The notes: generated from the letters alone by a model not told the origin. A DNA stretch of 64,000 nt from Candidatus Izimoplasma sp. ZiA1 (GCA_002285055.1 NQYJ01000001.1:300654-364653); one strand, 5' to 3'. Positions 53,623 to 61,268 are shown, counted from the first letter of the stretch. Numbers and translations are program-made.

Positions 53623-53702
53623 TTGTTAAGATTTTGTTAAGTATAACCTTATTACTTGCCTAAAAAATAATTACTTGTTAAGATGTATTTAATTATTATA
53701 GT
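53623..53702 (+). promoter_or_regulatory. arsC promoter with three TTGTTAAG repeats
   Basis: TTGTTAAG occurs at 53623-53630, 53634-53641 and 53675-53682. The third overlaps a -35 (TTGTTA) that is 16 bases from TATAGT (53697-53702). The first two are 11 bases apart, one helical turn, suggesting an operator. Confidence 0.45.
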
Positions 53703-53729
53703 TTAGTTATATTTTTGGAGGATTATTAT

Positions 53730-54131
53730 ATGAAAAAGAAAGTAGCTTTTGTATGTGTTCATAATAGTTGCCGCAGTATTATGGCTGAAGGTTTTGCTAA
53801 TCATTTAGGTAGTGATTACCTTGATGTTTATTCTGCAGGTACTGAGGAATATAAAGCACCAAAACCATTAGCGATTGAAGTAATGGAAGATTTAGGGATA
53901 GATATGAGTTATAGTTCTTGTAAGTTATTAAATGATATTCCAAGTGAAGTAGATATTTTAGTTACAATGGGATGTAATGTTAGTTGTCCTAGTATGCCAA
54001 CTAAGCATCGTGAGGACTGGGGTTTAGATGATCCAAGTGGATTACCTAAAGAAGCATTTGAAAATACTAGAGATTTGATAAAAGAAAAAACTATAGATTT
54101 AATTAACCGTGTAAAAAGAGGAGAATTATAA
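53730..54131 (+). CDS. arsC: Arsenate reductase, low-molecular-weight phosphatase type
   Basis: A 133-residue thioredoxin-dependent arsenate reductase converting arsenate to arsenite. The catalytic loop C-V-H-N-S-C-R is at residues 9-15. Resolving cysteines are Cys 82 and 86 in T-M-G-C-N-V-S-C-P, and K-H-R-E-D-W-G-L-D-D-P follows as in the family. The ATG at 53730 follows GGAGG. Its stop overlaps the acr3 ATG by one base, so reduced arsenite passes directly to the efflux pump. No ArsR gene is seen in the window. Confidence 0.93.
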   Translation: MKKKVAFVCVHNSCRSIMAEGFANHLGSDYLDVYSAGTEEYKAPKPLAIEVMEDLGIDMSYSSCKLLNDIPSEVDILVTMGCNVSCPSMPTKHREDWGLDDPSGLPKEAFENTRDLIKEKTIDLINRVKRGEL

Positions 54132-55168
54132 TGGAAAAAAGTGGAATATCCTTTTTTAGTAAGTACTTAACAGTATGGGTTATATTGTGTATGGGTGTGG
54201 GGATTCTAATTAGTGAATATTTTGGGTTTATTCCTGATACTTTGTCAAAATATGAATATAATAAAGTATCATTACCAATTGCGATATTAATCTGGTTTAT
54301 GATTTATCCAATGATGATGAAAGTTGATTTCATCAGTATTAAAAAAGTAAAGGATAACCCAAAAGGGTTATATCTTACTTGGATAATTAATTGGTTAGTT
54401 AAGCCATTTACAATGTATTTAATTGCATCATTATTCTTCTTTGTTATTTTTAAATCATTTATCCCAAGTGAACTTGGGAGTGATTACTTAATTGGGGCAG
54501 TGTTATTAGGGGCAGCACCTTGTACAGCAATGGTATTTGTATGGAGTCATCTAACAAATGGTAATCCAGCTTATACAGTAGTCCAAGTAGCAACTAACGA
54601 TATTATTATCTTGTTTGCATTTGTACCGATTGTTAAATTATTACTTGGACTAAGTAATATTTTTATTCCATGGGATACTTTATTTTTATCAGTTATAGTC
54701 TTTGTGGTTATTCCATTATTCTTTGGTGTAATCACAAGAATAATGGTCGTAAAGAAAAAAGGGTTGGATTATTTTGAGAATACATTTTTATCTTATTTTG
54801 ATAATTTTACTATAATTGGTTTATTATTAACTCTTGCTTTAATCTTTTCTTTTCAAGGTTCAGCTATTATTAATAATCCATTTAATATATTACTTATAAG
54901 TGTTCCTTTAATAATCCAAACATTTTTAATCTTCTTTATCACATATTTTATTGCAAGAAGGATTAGATTAAAACATGAAATAGCATCTCCATCTGGTATG
55001 ATTGGAGCATCTAATTTCTTTGAATTATCTGTAGCAGTAGCAATATCAATTTTTGGACCAACTTCTCCAGTTACTTTAGTAACAATTGTAGGTGTGTTAG
55101 TTGAAGTCCCAGTAATGTTGTCATTAGTGAAGTTTGCAAATAAAACAAAACACTGGTTTAATAATTAA
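54131..55168 (+). CDS. acr3: Arsenite efflux transporter, ACR3 family
   Basis: A 345-residue membrane protein with about ten helices. The conserved L-G-A-A-P-C-T-A-M-V-F-V-W-S segment near 135 contains the essential Cys of the Acr3 family, followed by the G-N-P-A-Y-T and V-A-T-N-D stretch. It exports arsenite using the membrane potential. Translationally coupled to arsC. A strong terminator follows. Confidence 0.93.
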   Translation: MEKSGISFFSKYLTVWVILCMGVGILISEYFGFIPDTLSKYEYNKVSLPIAILIWFMIYPMMMKVDFISIKKVKDNPKGLYLTWIINWLVKPFTMYLIASLFFFVIFKSFIPSELGSDYLIGAVLLGAAPCTAMVFVWSHLTNGNPAYTVVQVATNDIIILFAFVPIVKLLLGLSNIFIPWDTLFLSVIVFVVIPLFFGVITRIMVVKKKGLDYFENTFLSYFDNFTIIGLLLTLALIFSFQGSAIINNPFNILLISVPLIIQTFLIFFITYFIARRIRLKHEIASPSGMIGASNFFELSVAVAISIFGPTSPVTLVTIVGVLVEVPVMLSLVKFANKTKHWFNN

Positions 55169-55197
55169 AACGGATGAATTAATCATCCGTTTTTTAT
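55167..55197 (+). terminator. Intrinsic terminator after acr3
   Basis: AACGGATGA (55169-55177) pairs with TCATCCGTT (55183-55191), then T5. Confidence 0.85.
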
Positions 55198-55243
55198 TGA
55201 CATTTTAAAACGTTTCTTGTTATAATAAAAAAGCAAAAACATG

Positions 55244-55320
55244 GGCCCGTTGGAGAAGCGGCTTAACTCACATGCCTTTCACGCATGCATTCACGGGTTC
55301 GAATCCCGTACGGGTCACCA
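55244..55320 (+). tRNA. tRNA-Glu (UUC)
   Basis: A 77-base tRNA. The acceptor GGCCCGT pairs with ACGGGTC (one G-T), A discriminator, encoded CCA. Anticodon loop C-T-TTC-A-C with anticodon at 55278-55280; T-loop GTTCGAATC. Confidence 0.95.
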
Positions 55321-55327
55321 TTTTTGT

Positions 55328-55403
55328 GGAGGTTTAGCTCAGTTGGGAGAGCACTTGCCTTACAAGCAAGGGGTCACTGGTTCGAGCCCAGTAATCTCCA
55401 CCA
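55328..55403 (+). tRNA. tRNA-Val (UAC)
   Basis: A 76-base tRNA seven bases after tRNA-Glu. The acceptor GGAGGTT pairs with AATCTCC, A discriminator, encoded CCA. Anticodon loop C-T-TAC-A-A with anticodon at 55361-55363. Its 3' end and downstream terminator are part of a direct repeat that recurs at 59509-59592. Confidence 0.95.
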
Positions 55404-55467
55404 TTTATAAACTATACCGAGAATTTATGGAGTATTATTATACTCAATAAAGATTCTCGGTTTTTTG
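55381..55467 (+). repeat. Direct repeat, left copy (possible att site at tRNA-Val)
   Basis: Covers the tRNA-Val T-loop and 3' end plus the following terminator. It matches 59509-59592 with an 18-base identical core (55408-55425), T-loop TTCGAG and AATCT-CACCA in register, and about ten differences and indels over the stretch from AATCT to the T run. Confidence 0.7.
55416..55467 (+). terminator. Terminator of the tRNA-Glu/tRNA-Val unit
   Basis: Outer stem ACCGAGAAT/ATTCTCGGT with an inner GAGTAT/ATACTC hairpin, then T6. Confidence 0.75.
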
Positions 55468-55595
55468 ATTATTACAGTATTGATTTATTTTTGTGAAGTA
55501 TACCTTAGAGCGAGAGACAGACCAATATCACAATAGGGTTGAGTCTATAATTAAGAAAATATTTCATCACAAATCTAATTATGGAAAAATTATAC

Positions 55596-55624
55596 TTAGT
55601 ATTTCTTTAGAAGTTTGATATAAT
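55596..55624 (+). promoter_or_regulatory. Likely promoter of the HNH/methylase/GHKL-TIR operon
   Basis: TTAGTA (55596-55601), 17-base spacer, and extended -10 TG-A-TATAAT (55616-55624), 36 bases before the HNH ATG. The leader contains a run of eight G (55647-55654) as the ribosome-binding site. Confidence 0.55.
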
Positions 55625-55659
55625 TTTTATAGAATGTAACCAACTAGGGGGGGGAGTAA

Positions 55660-56547
55660 ATGTTCAAAGTGAATCATCATTATACAAAAAAGGATGTAAA
55701 GAAAATTATAGGATTGCCTGAACATATTGTTAGGGCTAATTCTACATATTACGATTATGGGTATCCACAGTATAATGGCATTTTTTATTTCTATGTAAAT
55801 TTGGGTGCTGCGGGGACTACTGGACATGATTACCCTAATGAGTTAAGAGATGATGGGATGTTGTTCTGGACTGCACCAAAAAAAACCCGTATTCAACAAC
55901 CTAAGATGAAGGAGATTATTAGTAAAGATTTCACTAAATTGTTGTTCGTTAGATATGATAATCGCAGTGACTTTGTGTATATGGGAAATCTAATTCTAAA
56001 TGAGGTAGTTCAGGAAGAATTTCCTGTGATACTAACTTTTCAGTTAATTAAAGTTGATGCTGAGTTCGAGATTAATCATTATTTAGATGCTGAAGAAGTA
56101 TTTAAGAGAAAAACTTCAGAATATTATGCTAAGAACAAGCATAAGTTATACCATGATTTAAGAACAGCTCCTGAAAAACCATTATCCAAAACGGTTACAA
56201 CAAACTATTATTTCAGAAGTAGTAGTCTGAAGAGTTACGTTAATAATAGAGCAAAAGGTTACTGTGAGCTTTGTAAGACTCCAGCACCATTTAAAAGATA
56301 TGACGGTAGTCCATACCTGGAGTTACATCATATAATACAATTATCAGATCAGGGTGTTGATAAAGTATATAATTGCGTTGCTTTATGCCCTAATTGCCAT
56401 AGAGAGCTTCACTATGGAGAGTTATCAGAATTGAAAGAAAAAAACATTACTAGAATATTATATCAATCGTTACTTGATGATGAGAATTTTACGCAAGAAG
56501 ATTTAAATCAGTTCATTGAGTATCATGATTACAAAGAAAGCGAATGA
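55660..56547 (+). CDS. HNH endonuclease of a restriction-modification-like operon
   Basis: A 295-residue protein. The C-terminal 100 residues are an HNH nuclease: C-E-L-C (202-205), E-L-H-H-I with His 223/224, and C-P-N-C-H-R-E-L-H (243-251), so zinc and catalytic residues are intact. The N-terminal 200 residues are a separate domain with L-F-W-T-A-P-K-K, L-L-F-V-R-Y and Y-M-G-N-L. This loosely resembles the DUF3427-type domains often attached to helicases and nucleases, and may be the DNA or modified-base reader. It is the first of three overlapping genes with a C5-methylase and a GHKL-TIR protein. The Shine-Dalgarno site is an eight-G run, rare in this AT-rich sequence. Confidence 0.85.
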   Translation: MFKVNHHYTKKDVKKIIGLPEHIVRANSTYYDYGYPQYNGIFYFYVNLGAAGTTGHDYPNELRDDGMLFWTAPKKTRIQQPKMKEIISKDFTKLLFVRYDNRSDFVYMGNLILNEVVQEEFPVILTFQLIKVDAEFEINHYLDAEEVFKRKTSEYYAKNKHKLYHDLRTAPEKPLSKTVTTNYYFRSSSLKSYVNNRAKGYCELCKTPAPFKRYDGSPYLELHHIIQLSDQGVDKVYNCVALCPNCHRELHYGELSELKEKNITRILYQSLLDDENFTQEDLNQFIEYHDYKESE

Positions 56548-57617
56548 TTTTTATGATAAAAGCAATTGATTTATTTTGTGGAGTTGGTGGAATAACCCAC
56601 GGATTTATAAAGGCTGGGATTGATGTAGTAGCCGGTGTTGATATAGACAAGACATGTAAGTTTGCGTATGAATATAACAACATTAATTCAGATGGAACAC
56701 ATGCCGTTTTCTTAACTTCATCTGTTTCAGAGGTGAGTTCTGAAGAACTAGACGAGTATCTTGTAGGTGCAGAAATAAAAATCATTGCTGGTTGCGCACC
56801 TTGCCAACCATTTTCTAGACATCAGAAAGATAAGAATAATCGATCAGATCATGAGAAGTGGGGATTGTTATATGATTTCTTACATCATATAAATAATATC
56901 AAACCTGATGTCGTCTCAATGGAAAATGTACCTGCATTAATAGAAGAGAAAGTATTCTATGACTTTGTTGAAACTTTGGAAAACCTCAATTATAAAATTA
57001 GCTTTATAATCACAAATTCTGAGGAATATGGAGTTCCTCAGAGAAGAAGAAGATTATTACTTCTTGCTTCTAAATTGGGAGAAATAAATTTTATTAAGCC
57101 GACACATGCTGATAACTCAGTAACTGTTAGAGATATTATTGGGAATCTACCTTCATTAGTTGCAGGTGAACAACATGAAAAGGACTTTTTACATAGATGC
57201 GCTAATTTATCAGAATTAAACTTAAAGAGAATAAAGCAATCGGTTCCTGGTGGATCTTGGAAGGATTGGGATGTAGAGCTACTTCCAGAATGTTATAAAA
57301 GAATTACTGGGAGTACATACACTTCTGTATATGGGAGAATGGAGTGGGACAAGGTTTCACCGACTCTAACTACCCAGTTTGGAATGTATGGAACAGGGAG
57401 ATTTGGTCATCCTGTACAGAATAGAGCTTTATCAATAAGGGAAGGAGCTCTTATCCAAACGTTTCCATTAGATTACAAGTTTATTAATGAAAGGAAATAT
57501 TCAAAAACTGCTGTATCAAGGCAAATTGGGAATGCAGTACCAGTAAGGTTGGGAGAAATCATTGCAAGGAGTATTTTAGAACACATAAAAGGGATAAAGG
57601 AGAACAATAATGAGTAA
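56544..57617 (+). CDS. C5-cytosine DNA methyltransferase
   Basis: A 357-residue methyltransferase making 5-methylcytosine. Motif I D-L-F-C-G-V-G-G is at 9-16, catalytic P-C-Q with Cys 87 in motif IV, E-N-V at 127-129 (motif VI), Q-R-R-R-R at 166-170 (motif VIII), and motif X R-Q-I-G-N-A-V-P-V near the end. The target recognition region is about 185-300 and gives no hint of the site. All motifs are intact, so it should be active. The ATG at 56544 overlaps the HNH stop (ATGA); a second Met at 56553 is possible. Its 3' end overlaps the GHKL gene by eight bases. Confidence 0.94.
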   Translation: MIFMIKAIDLFCGVGGITHGFIKAGIDVVAGVDIDKTCKFAYEYNNINSDGTHAVFLTSSVSEVSSEELDEYLVGAEIKIIAGCAPCQPFSRHQKDKNNRSDHEKWGLLYDFLHHINNIKPDVVSMENVPALIEEKVFYDFVETLENLNYKISFIITNSEEYGVPQRRRRLLLLASKLGEINFIKPTHADNSVTVRDIIGNLPSLVAGEQHEKDFLHRCANLSELNLKRIKQSVPGGSWKDWDVELLPECYKRITGSTYTSVYGRMEWDKVSPTLTTQFGMYGTGRFGHPVQNRALSIREGALIQTFPLDYKFINERKYSKTAVSRQIGNAVPVRLGEIIARSILEHIKGIKENNNE

Positions 57618-59445
57618 ATATGTAATGACTATGCACGGTTCAATTCTGAAAGATTTAGGAATAAATTTATATAGTTCAATTTCAAGTGTATTATCAGAAG
57701 TAATCGCAAACTCATATGACGCAGATGCTTCTAAGGTTTTAATTTGGTTGCATCCTGATAAAAATCAAATAATAATTCAGGACAATGGACTTGGTATGAG
57801 TGAAAAAGAAATAAACGATAGGTTTTTATCCGTTGGGTTAAGTAAAAGATCGAAAGGAAACGATAATAGAACACCAAAATATAATAGGAGTATAATGGGG
57901 AGAAAGGGTATCGGCAAACTTGCTCCATTGGCAATCTCGCAATCACTAGATATTCTATCCTATAAAGAAGGAGTTCTTGCTGGGTGCAAAATTGAAAAAG
58001 ACAAGTTACTGGAAAACAAAGGAAAAGAGCCGTATAAACCATTAGAAATTGACGGAAAAACGATTGTTGGTAAAAATTGGATTGTTCAAGAAGGCTCAGG
58101 GACAATGCTTATACTAAATGGTGTTACAAAGAGTATTAAGAGAAATGCTATATCAGTTAGAAAGATGATAGCAAAGAACTTTCCATTACTTGATAAGGAT
58201 TTTTCTATATATATTGATGAGGAACAGATTTCATACAAAGATTTGAACTACTTCAGTAATTTGGAGTATATGATAGATATATCATCAACAAAAGAGAATT
58301 TAAGCAAGTCAAATAACCTTGTTCAAGGTGTATCTGTGTTTGACGATCAAGGCAGGTTTAAAAGGAAGGCCGGAAATAAGGTTAAAGTTAATTTCTCTGG
58401 ATATTCTGAAGAATTTACAGTAAATGGTTGGATAGGATGCATAAATGACTTAAAGAAGTTGAAGGTTGAAAATACTGAGGAGTTAGGATACACAACAGAT
58501 AATAGAATATCAATTTTTGCACGTGGTAAATTAGGTGAGTATAACATATTACCTTTGGTGAAAACAAATCAGGGGCATGATGCATATTTGATTGGGGAAA
58601 TTTATGCTGATTTTCTAGAAGATACTAACTATGATGATATTGCAATTTCTAGTAGAGAGGGATACATAAAATCTGATCCAAGATATGTGTCTCTAATTGA
58701 ATATGTTAAGAATGTAGTGTCTCAGTTGATTGGGATTAGAGCAAAAGATAAACGTATGCAAAAATCGGAAGATATTAAACGTAAAACAAGAGAATTAAAA
58801 GAAAACGAAATTGATTTTTATAGAAGTGTTGAAAGTTTAACAAAGGTTTTACCAGTGAAAAGTAAAGAAGAACTTGTAAGAAAGGCATCTCTTATAAGTA
58901 ATACTATAGTTCCTAAGGAAGTTATGTATGGATTAGATTCAGTCTTAATAAGTCACAGATATTCTTCTAAAGACCACTCTGATTTTGTATTATCAATTCT
59001 TCAGATTATTGGAGTGCCTAACGATAAGATTATTTATACATCTAGTAAAAATGATGATCACTCTATCCCGTATGGTGAGAATATTTACGATTATTTACGT
59101 GACGAATTTCGGAAAGATGTTTTTATCTGCTTCGTTATTGGAAATGATTTCAAGCAAAGTTTTCCGTGTGTTTCAGAAGCAGGAGCTGCTTGGGTTACTA
59201 GTAAAGAATATGGACTATTTCTTTTTGATGATGTTAAGTTTAGTGATGGTTATAAGTATAAACCTTTAGATTTTTCAAAAGTTAGTATTAACTTGAACTA
59301 CCTAGTTTCTGAGGAATCTAGAAGAGATATAAAATCACTTAAAAATATAATGATGAAAAGATTTGGTTTAAGAGAACCAAAGAATTTTAGTAATAGGGTT
59401 GAAGATGCAATAAAGGATTATTATCGTACAATTAGAGAGAAGTAG
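57610..59445 (+). CDS. GHKL (MORC/MutL-like) ATPase with C-terminal TIR domain
   Basis: A 611-residue protein. Residues 1-200 are a GHKL ATPase: N-box E-V-I-A-N-S-Y-D-A-D-A (Glu 30, Asn 34, Asp 37), G1 D-N-G-L-G-M (58-63), G2 G-R-K-G-I-G-K-L-A (97-105), the pattern of MORC/MutL-type ATPases in prokaryotic restriction operons. Residues 200-380 fit the transducer domain; a charged helical section lies at 370-435. Residues 440-575 are a TIR domain: V-L-I-S-H (start of strand A), I-Y-T-S-S, I-P-Y-G-E-N-I-Y-D-Y-L-R, and S-E-A-G-A-A-W with Glu 523 at the place of the NADase glutamate. AAGGAG precedes the ATG. Proposed role: sensor ATPase whose TIR domain depletes NAD+ when restriction fails or foreign DNA is bound; inferred. 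Confidence 0.85.
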   Translation: MSKYVMTMHGSILKDLGINLYSSISSVLSEVIANSYDADASKVLIWLHPDKNQIIIQDNGLGMSEKEINDRFLSVGLSKRSKGNDNRTPKYNRSIMGRKGIGKLAPLAISQSLDILSYKEGVLAGCKIEKDKLLENKGKEPYKPLEIDGKTIVGKNWIVQEGSGTMLILNGVTKSIKRNAISVRKMIAKNFPLLDKDFSIYIDEEQISYKDLNYFSNLEYMIDISSTKENLSKSNNLVQGVSVFDDQGRFKRKAGNKVKVNFSGYSEEFTVNGWIGCINDLKKLKVENTEELGYTTDNRISIFARGKLGEYNILPLVKTNQGHDAYLIGEIYADFLEDTNYDDIAISSREGYIKSDPRYVSLIEYVKNVVSQLIGIRAKDKRMQKSEDIKRKTRELKENEIDFYRSVESLTKVLPVKSKEELVRKASLISNTIVPKEVMYGLDSVLISHRYSSKDHSDFVLSILQIIGVPNDKIIYTSSKNDDHSIPYGENIYDYLRDEFRKDVFICFVIGNDFKQSFPCVSEAGAAWVTSKEYGLFLFDDVKFSDGYKYKPLDFSKVSINLNYLVSEESRRDIKSLKNIMMKRFGLREPKNFSNRVEDAIKDYYRTIREK

Positions 59446-59508
59446 AAAGATAGTCTGCAAACTTGTTTCTTGTGATATCTATGAAGTTTTCAAAATCTAC
59501 AGATAACT

Positions 59509-59592
59509 TTCGAGAACTATAATCTACACCATTTGTAAACTATACCGAGAATTCATGAGTATTCTTATACCTAATAATGAGTCTCGGTTTTT
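59509..59592 (+). repeat. Direct repeat, right copy (possible att site)
   Basis: A degenerate copy of the tRNA-Val T-loop/3' end (TTCGAG, six bases, AATCT-A-CACCA) and of the terminator after it. The identical core is 59536-59553. It lies 64 bases after the GHKL-TIR stop and 4.13 kb from the left copy. Confidence 0.7.
59545..59592 (+). terminator. Terminator of the GHKL-TIR operon
   Basis: ACCGAGA pairs with TCTCGGT around a long loop, followed by T5. It is a copy of the tRNA-Val terminator. Confidence 0.6.
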
Positions 59593-59764
59593 GCTTATCC
59601 AAAATGGAGAGTTCTATTAGAATAAACAACAACAATCAGTATCACAAATTTTTGTAAAATATGATTTAAACTTTATAACAATGATGGTTTTTAATGATGT
59701 GAAATAGAAGGTGTCTTTTGTTTAGTATCTATTTGTGGGGTAATATTGTGGAATTCTACAGTTA

Positions 59765-59793
59765 TTGACTTAAATCTTAAATATTTGTATACT
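59765..59793 (+). promoter_or_regulatory. Strong promoter of the duplicated-domain lipoprotein
   Basis: TTGACT (59765-59770), 17-base spacer, TATACT (59788-59793). A six-G run (59806-59811) follows and acts as or overlaps the ribosome-binding site. Confidence 0.75.
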
Positions 59794-59821
59794 TTTTATA
59801 GATTAGGGGGGTCGATTAATT

Positions 59822-60913
59822 ATGAGAAAACTATTTATGTTAATTTTTACATTGGCTGTAGGATTAATTCTAACTTCATGCGTAAACTTAGAGCTTGAGA
59901 CTGTTGATGGTAGTATACAATACAAGCCAGGTGTATATTTTAATCACACTGATGTTGGAACTAACGGGTTCTATACATACTCAGTTGTAATTGTAGATGC
60001 TTATGGTAAAATTGCAGGTGTTTTATTCGATGAAACTAAAACTACAAGTGAGTTCTTTATTGACGATGATGATCATTTATACATTTACATAGAGGGTGAT
60101 GGAGAAGGACTTCCAAACACTTATAGAGCGATTGCTCGTGATATACCAATCGGTGAATATCCAAAAGCATCAGATCCAGTTACTGCAAACGATCTAGTAT
60201 CAGATATTAATGATGCAGAAATCCTTGCTTTAGATGAAATCATAGCTCATGAAACACGAAAGATTCTAGGAGATGAATGGGTTGCTCAGACTGAATCGTT
60301 AGCAGAAAGAATCGTAGCTGAACAAACAACAGATGGAATAGATACATCTGATTATAGTAGCGATGAAACCGATTTAAACGATGAGTATTTAACTTCATCA
60401 AAAGCTGATTTGCTATTAGGGTTGGTTCAAACAATCCTAGAAGGAGAGGCACAAATAGATGATGACACTGTTTTAGCTACAACTCCAGTCCATGGATCAT
60501 ATACACCAGGTTATGAGTTTGGTGTAACTGGTAGATTAGTTGGAACATATATATCTTACTACACATCATTCGTTGCTGTAGATGCTTACGGTAGTATCGC
60601 AGGTGTTTATGTAGATGCAACTGCTCCTGCTGAAGAAGATTCTCATGGTACTGCATGGATTCATTACGGAATCAATTTAGAAGCGCACGCTAGAGCATTT
60701 GGCGAAGCAGTAGTTGAAATGCAAGGCACCTCATTTACATATTATGAAACAAACAGGTTTAGAGTTGAAACTCCATTACCTGCACAAATTCCCGGAGGTT
60801 TCGATTATCCGACTAATAGTCGCATATATACTGATGAAATCGCTGGATGTACAATAGGTGTTGAAGGTTTGGCTACAGCAGTTGAAGCTGCTCTATCTGA
60901 ATTAAATAACTAA
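59822..60913 (+). CDS. Lipoprotein with two FMN-binding-like repeats
   Basis: A 363-residue protein with signal peptide and lipobox L-T-S-C (Cys 20). The mature part contains two copies of the same module (about 35-200 and 225-360). Each copy has a Y-x-P-G-Y/V-x-F start, a segment V-D-A-Y-G-K/S-I-A-G-V ending in a short strand, and a helix with an A-L-D/G-E-A pattern. The strand pattern and I-A-G-V turn resemble FMN_bind domains of Firmicute surface flavoproteins. The usual flavinylated Thr motif is not clear, so flavin binding is uncertain. Base composition is slightly more GC-rich than its neighbours. Confidence 0.7.
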   Translation: MRKLFMLIFTLAVGLILTSCVNLELETVDGSIQYKPGVYFNHTDVGTNGFYTYSVVIVDAYGKIAGVLFDETKTTSEFFIDDDDHLYIYIEGDGEGLPNTYRAIARDIPIGEYPKASDPVTANDLVSDINDAEILALDEIIAHETRKILGDEWVAQTESLAERIVAEQTTDGIDTSDYSSDETDLNDEYLTSSKADLLLGLVQTILEGEAQIDDDTVLATTPVHGSYTPGYEFGVTGRLVGTYISYYTSFVAVDAYGSIAGVYVDATAPAEEDSHGTAWIHYGINLEAHARAFGEAVVEMQGTSFTYYETNRFRVETPLPAQIPGGFDYPTNSRIYTDEIAGCTIGVEGLATAVEAALSELNN

Positions 60914-61062
60914 CTTAATTAAGATTACTAGAAGTAGAGAAAAGAAAGAATTTCTGTATAAGAAGAAAATTGAAAGAATTATTCTCAATCAGAGTTATGA
61001 ACTAATGATATACTAGGTATATAATTTGTAATCAAAAAGGTTAAGATGAGATGTATCACAGG

Positions 61063-61093
61063 CTAAAAGACCAAAATTTTTGGTCTTTTTTTA
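61063..61093. terminator. Strong intrinsic terminator
   Basis: The near-perfect palindrome AAAAGACCAAAA/TTTTGGTCTTTT is followed by T3. It probably ends transcription of the lipoprotein gene or of a short RNA from 61030. Confidence 0.75.
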
Positions 61094-61214
61094 CAGGTTG
61101 ATGATAATGTAAGGTTTCACTAATCTTACAGGATGGCTAAATTTATGAGTTTTATTCTACTTTATAGGGATTCATGTTTTTTCTTTACTCAAATAATAAG
61201 TCCATTTTTTAAAC

Positions 61215-61244
61215 TTTACTTTCAAAACTTTATCATGATATAAT
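61215..61244 (+). promoter_or_regulatory. Promoter of the acetyltransferase gene
   Basis: TTTACT (61215-61220), 18-base spacer, and extended -10 TG-A-TATAAT (61236-61244). Confidence 0.6.
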
Positions 61245-61268
61245 TAATTTGAATTTAGAGGGAAATTA

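Larger units (their letters stand above)
59446..59821 (+). other. Non-coding stretch between the island and the lipoprotein gene
   Basis: Holds the right direct repeat/terminator (to 59592), then about 170 bases of AT-rich sequence without a convincing reading frame, and then the promoter of the next gene. Confidence 0.6.

Noticed and set aside
55241..55450. 69-codon frame across tRNA-Glu and tRNA-Val
   Set aside because: It translates tRNA sequence; both tRNAs fold well.
58985..59269. 94-codon frame within the TIR part of the GHKL gene
   Set aside because: An overlapping frame without a ribosome-binding site; the GHKL-TIR frame has recognisable motifs throughout.
55404..59592. Island considered as an integrative element with its own recombinase
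   Set aside because: No integrase, transposase or excisionase reading frame is present between the repeats, so only a cargo-type or remnant island is claimed.
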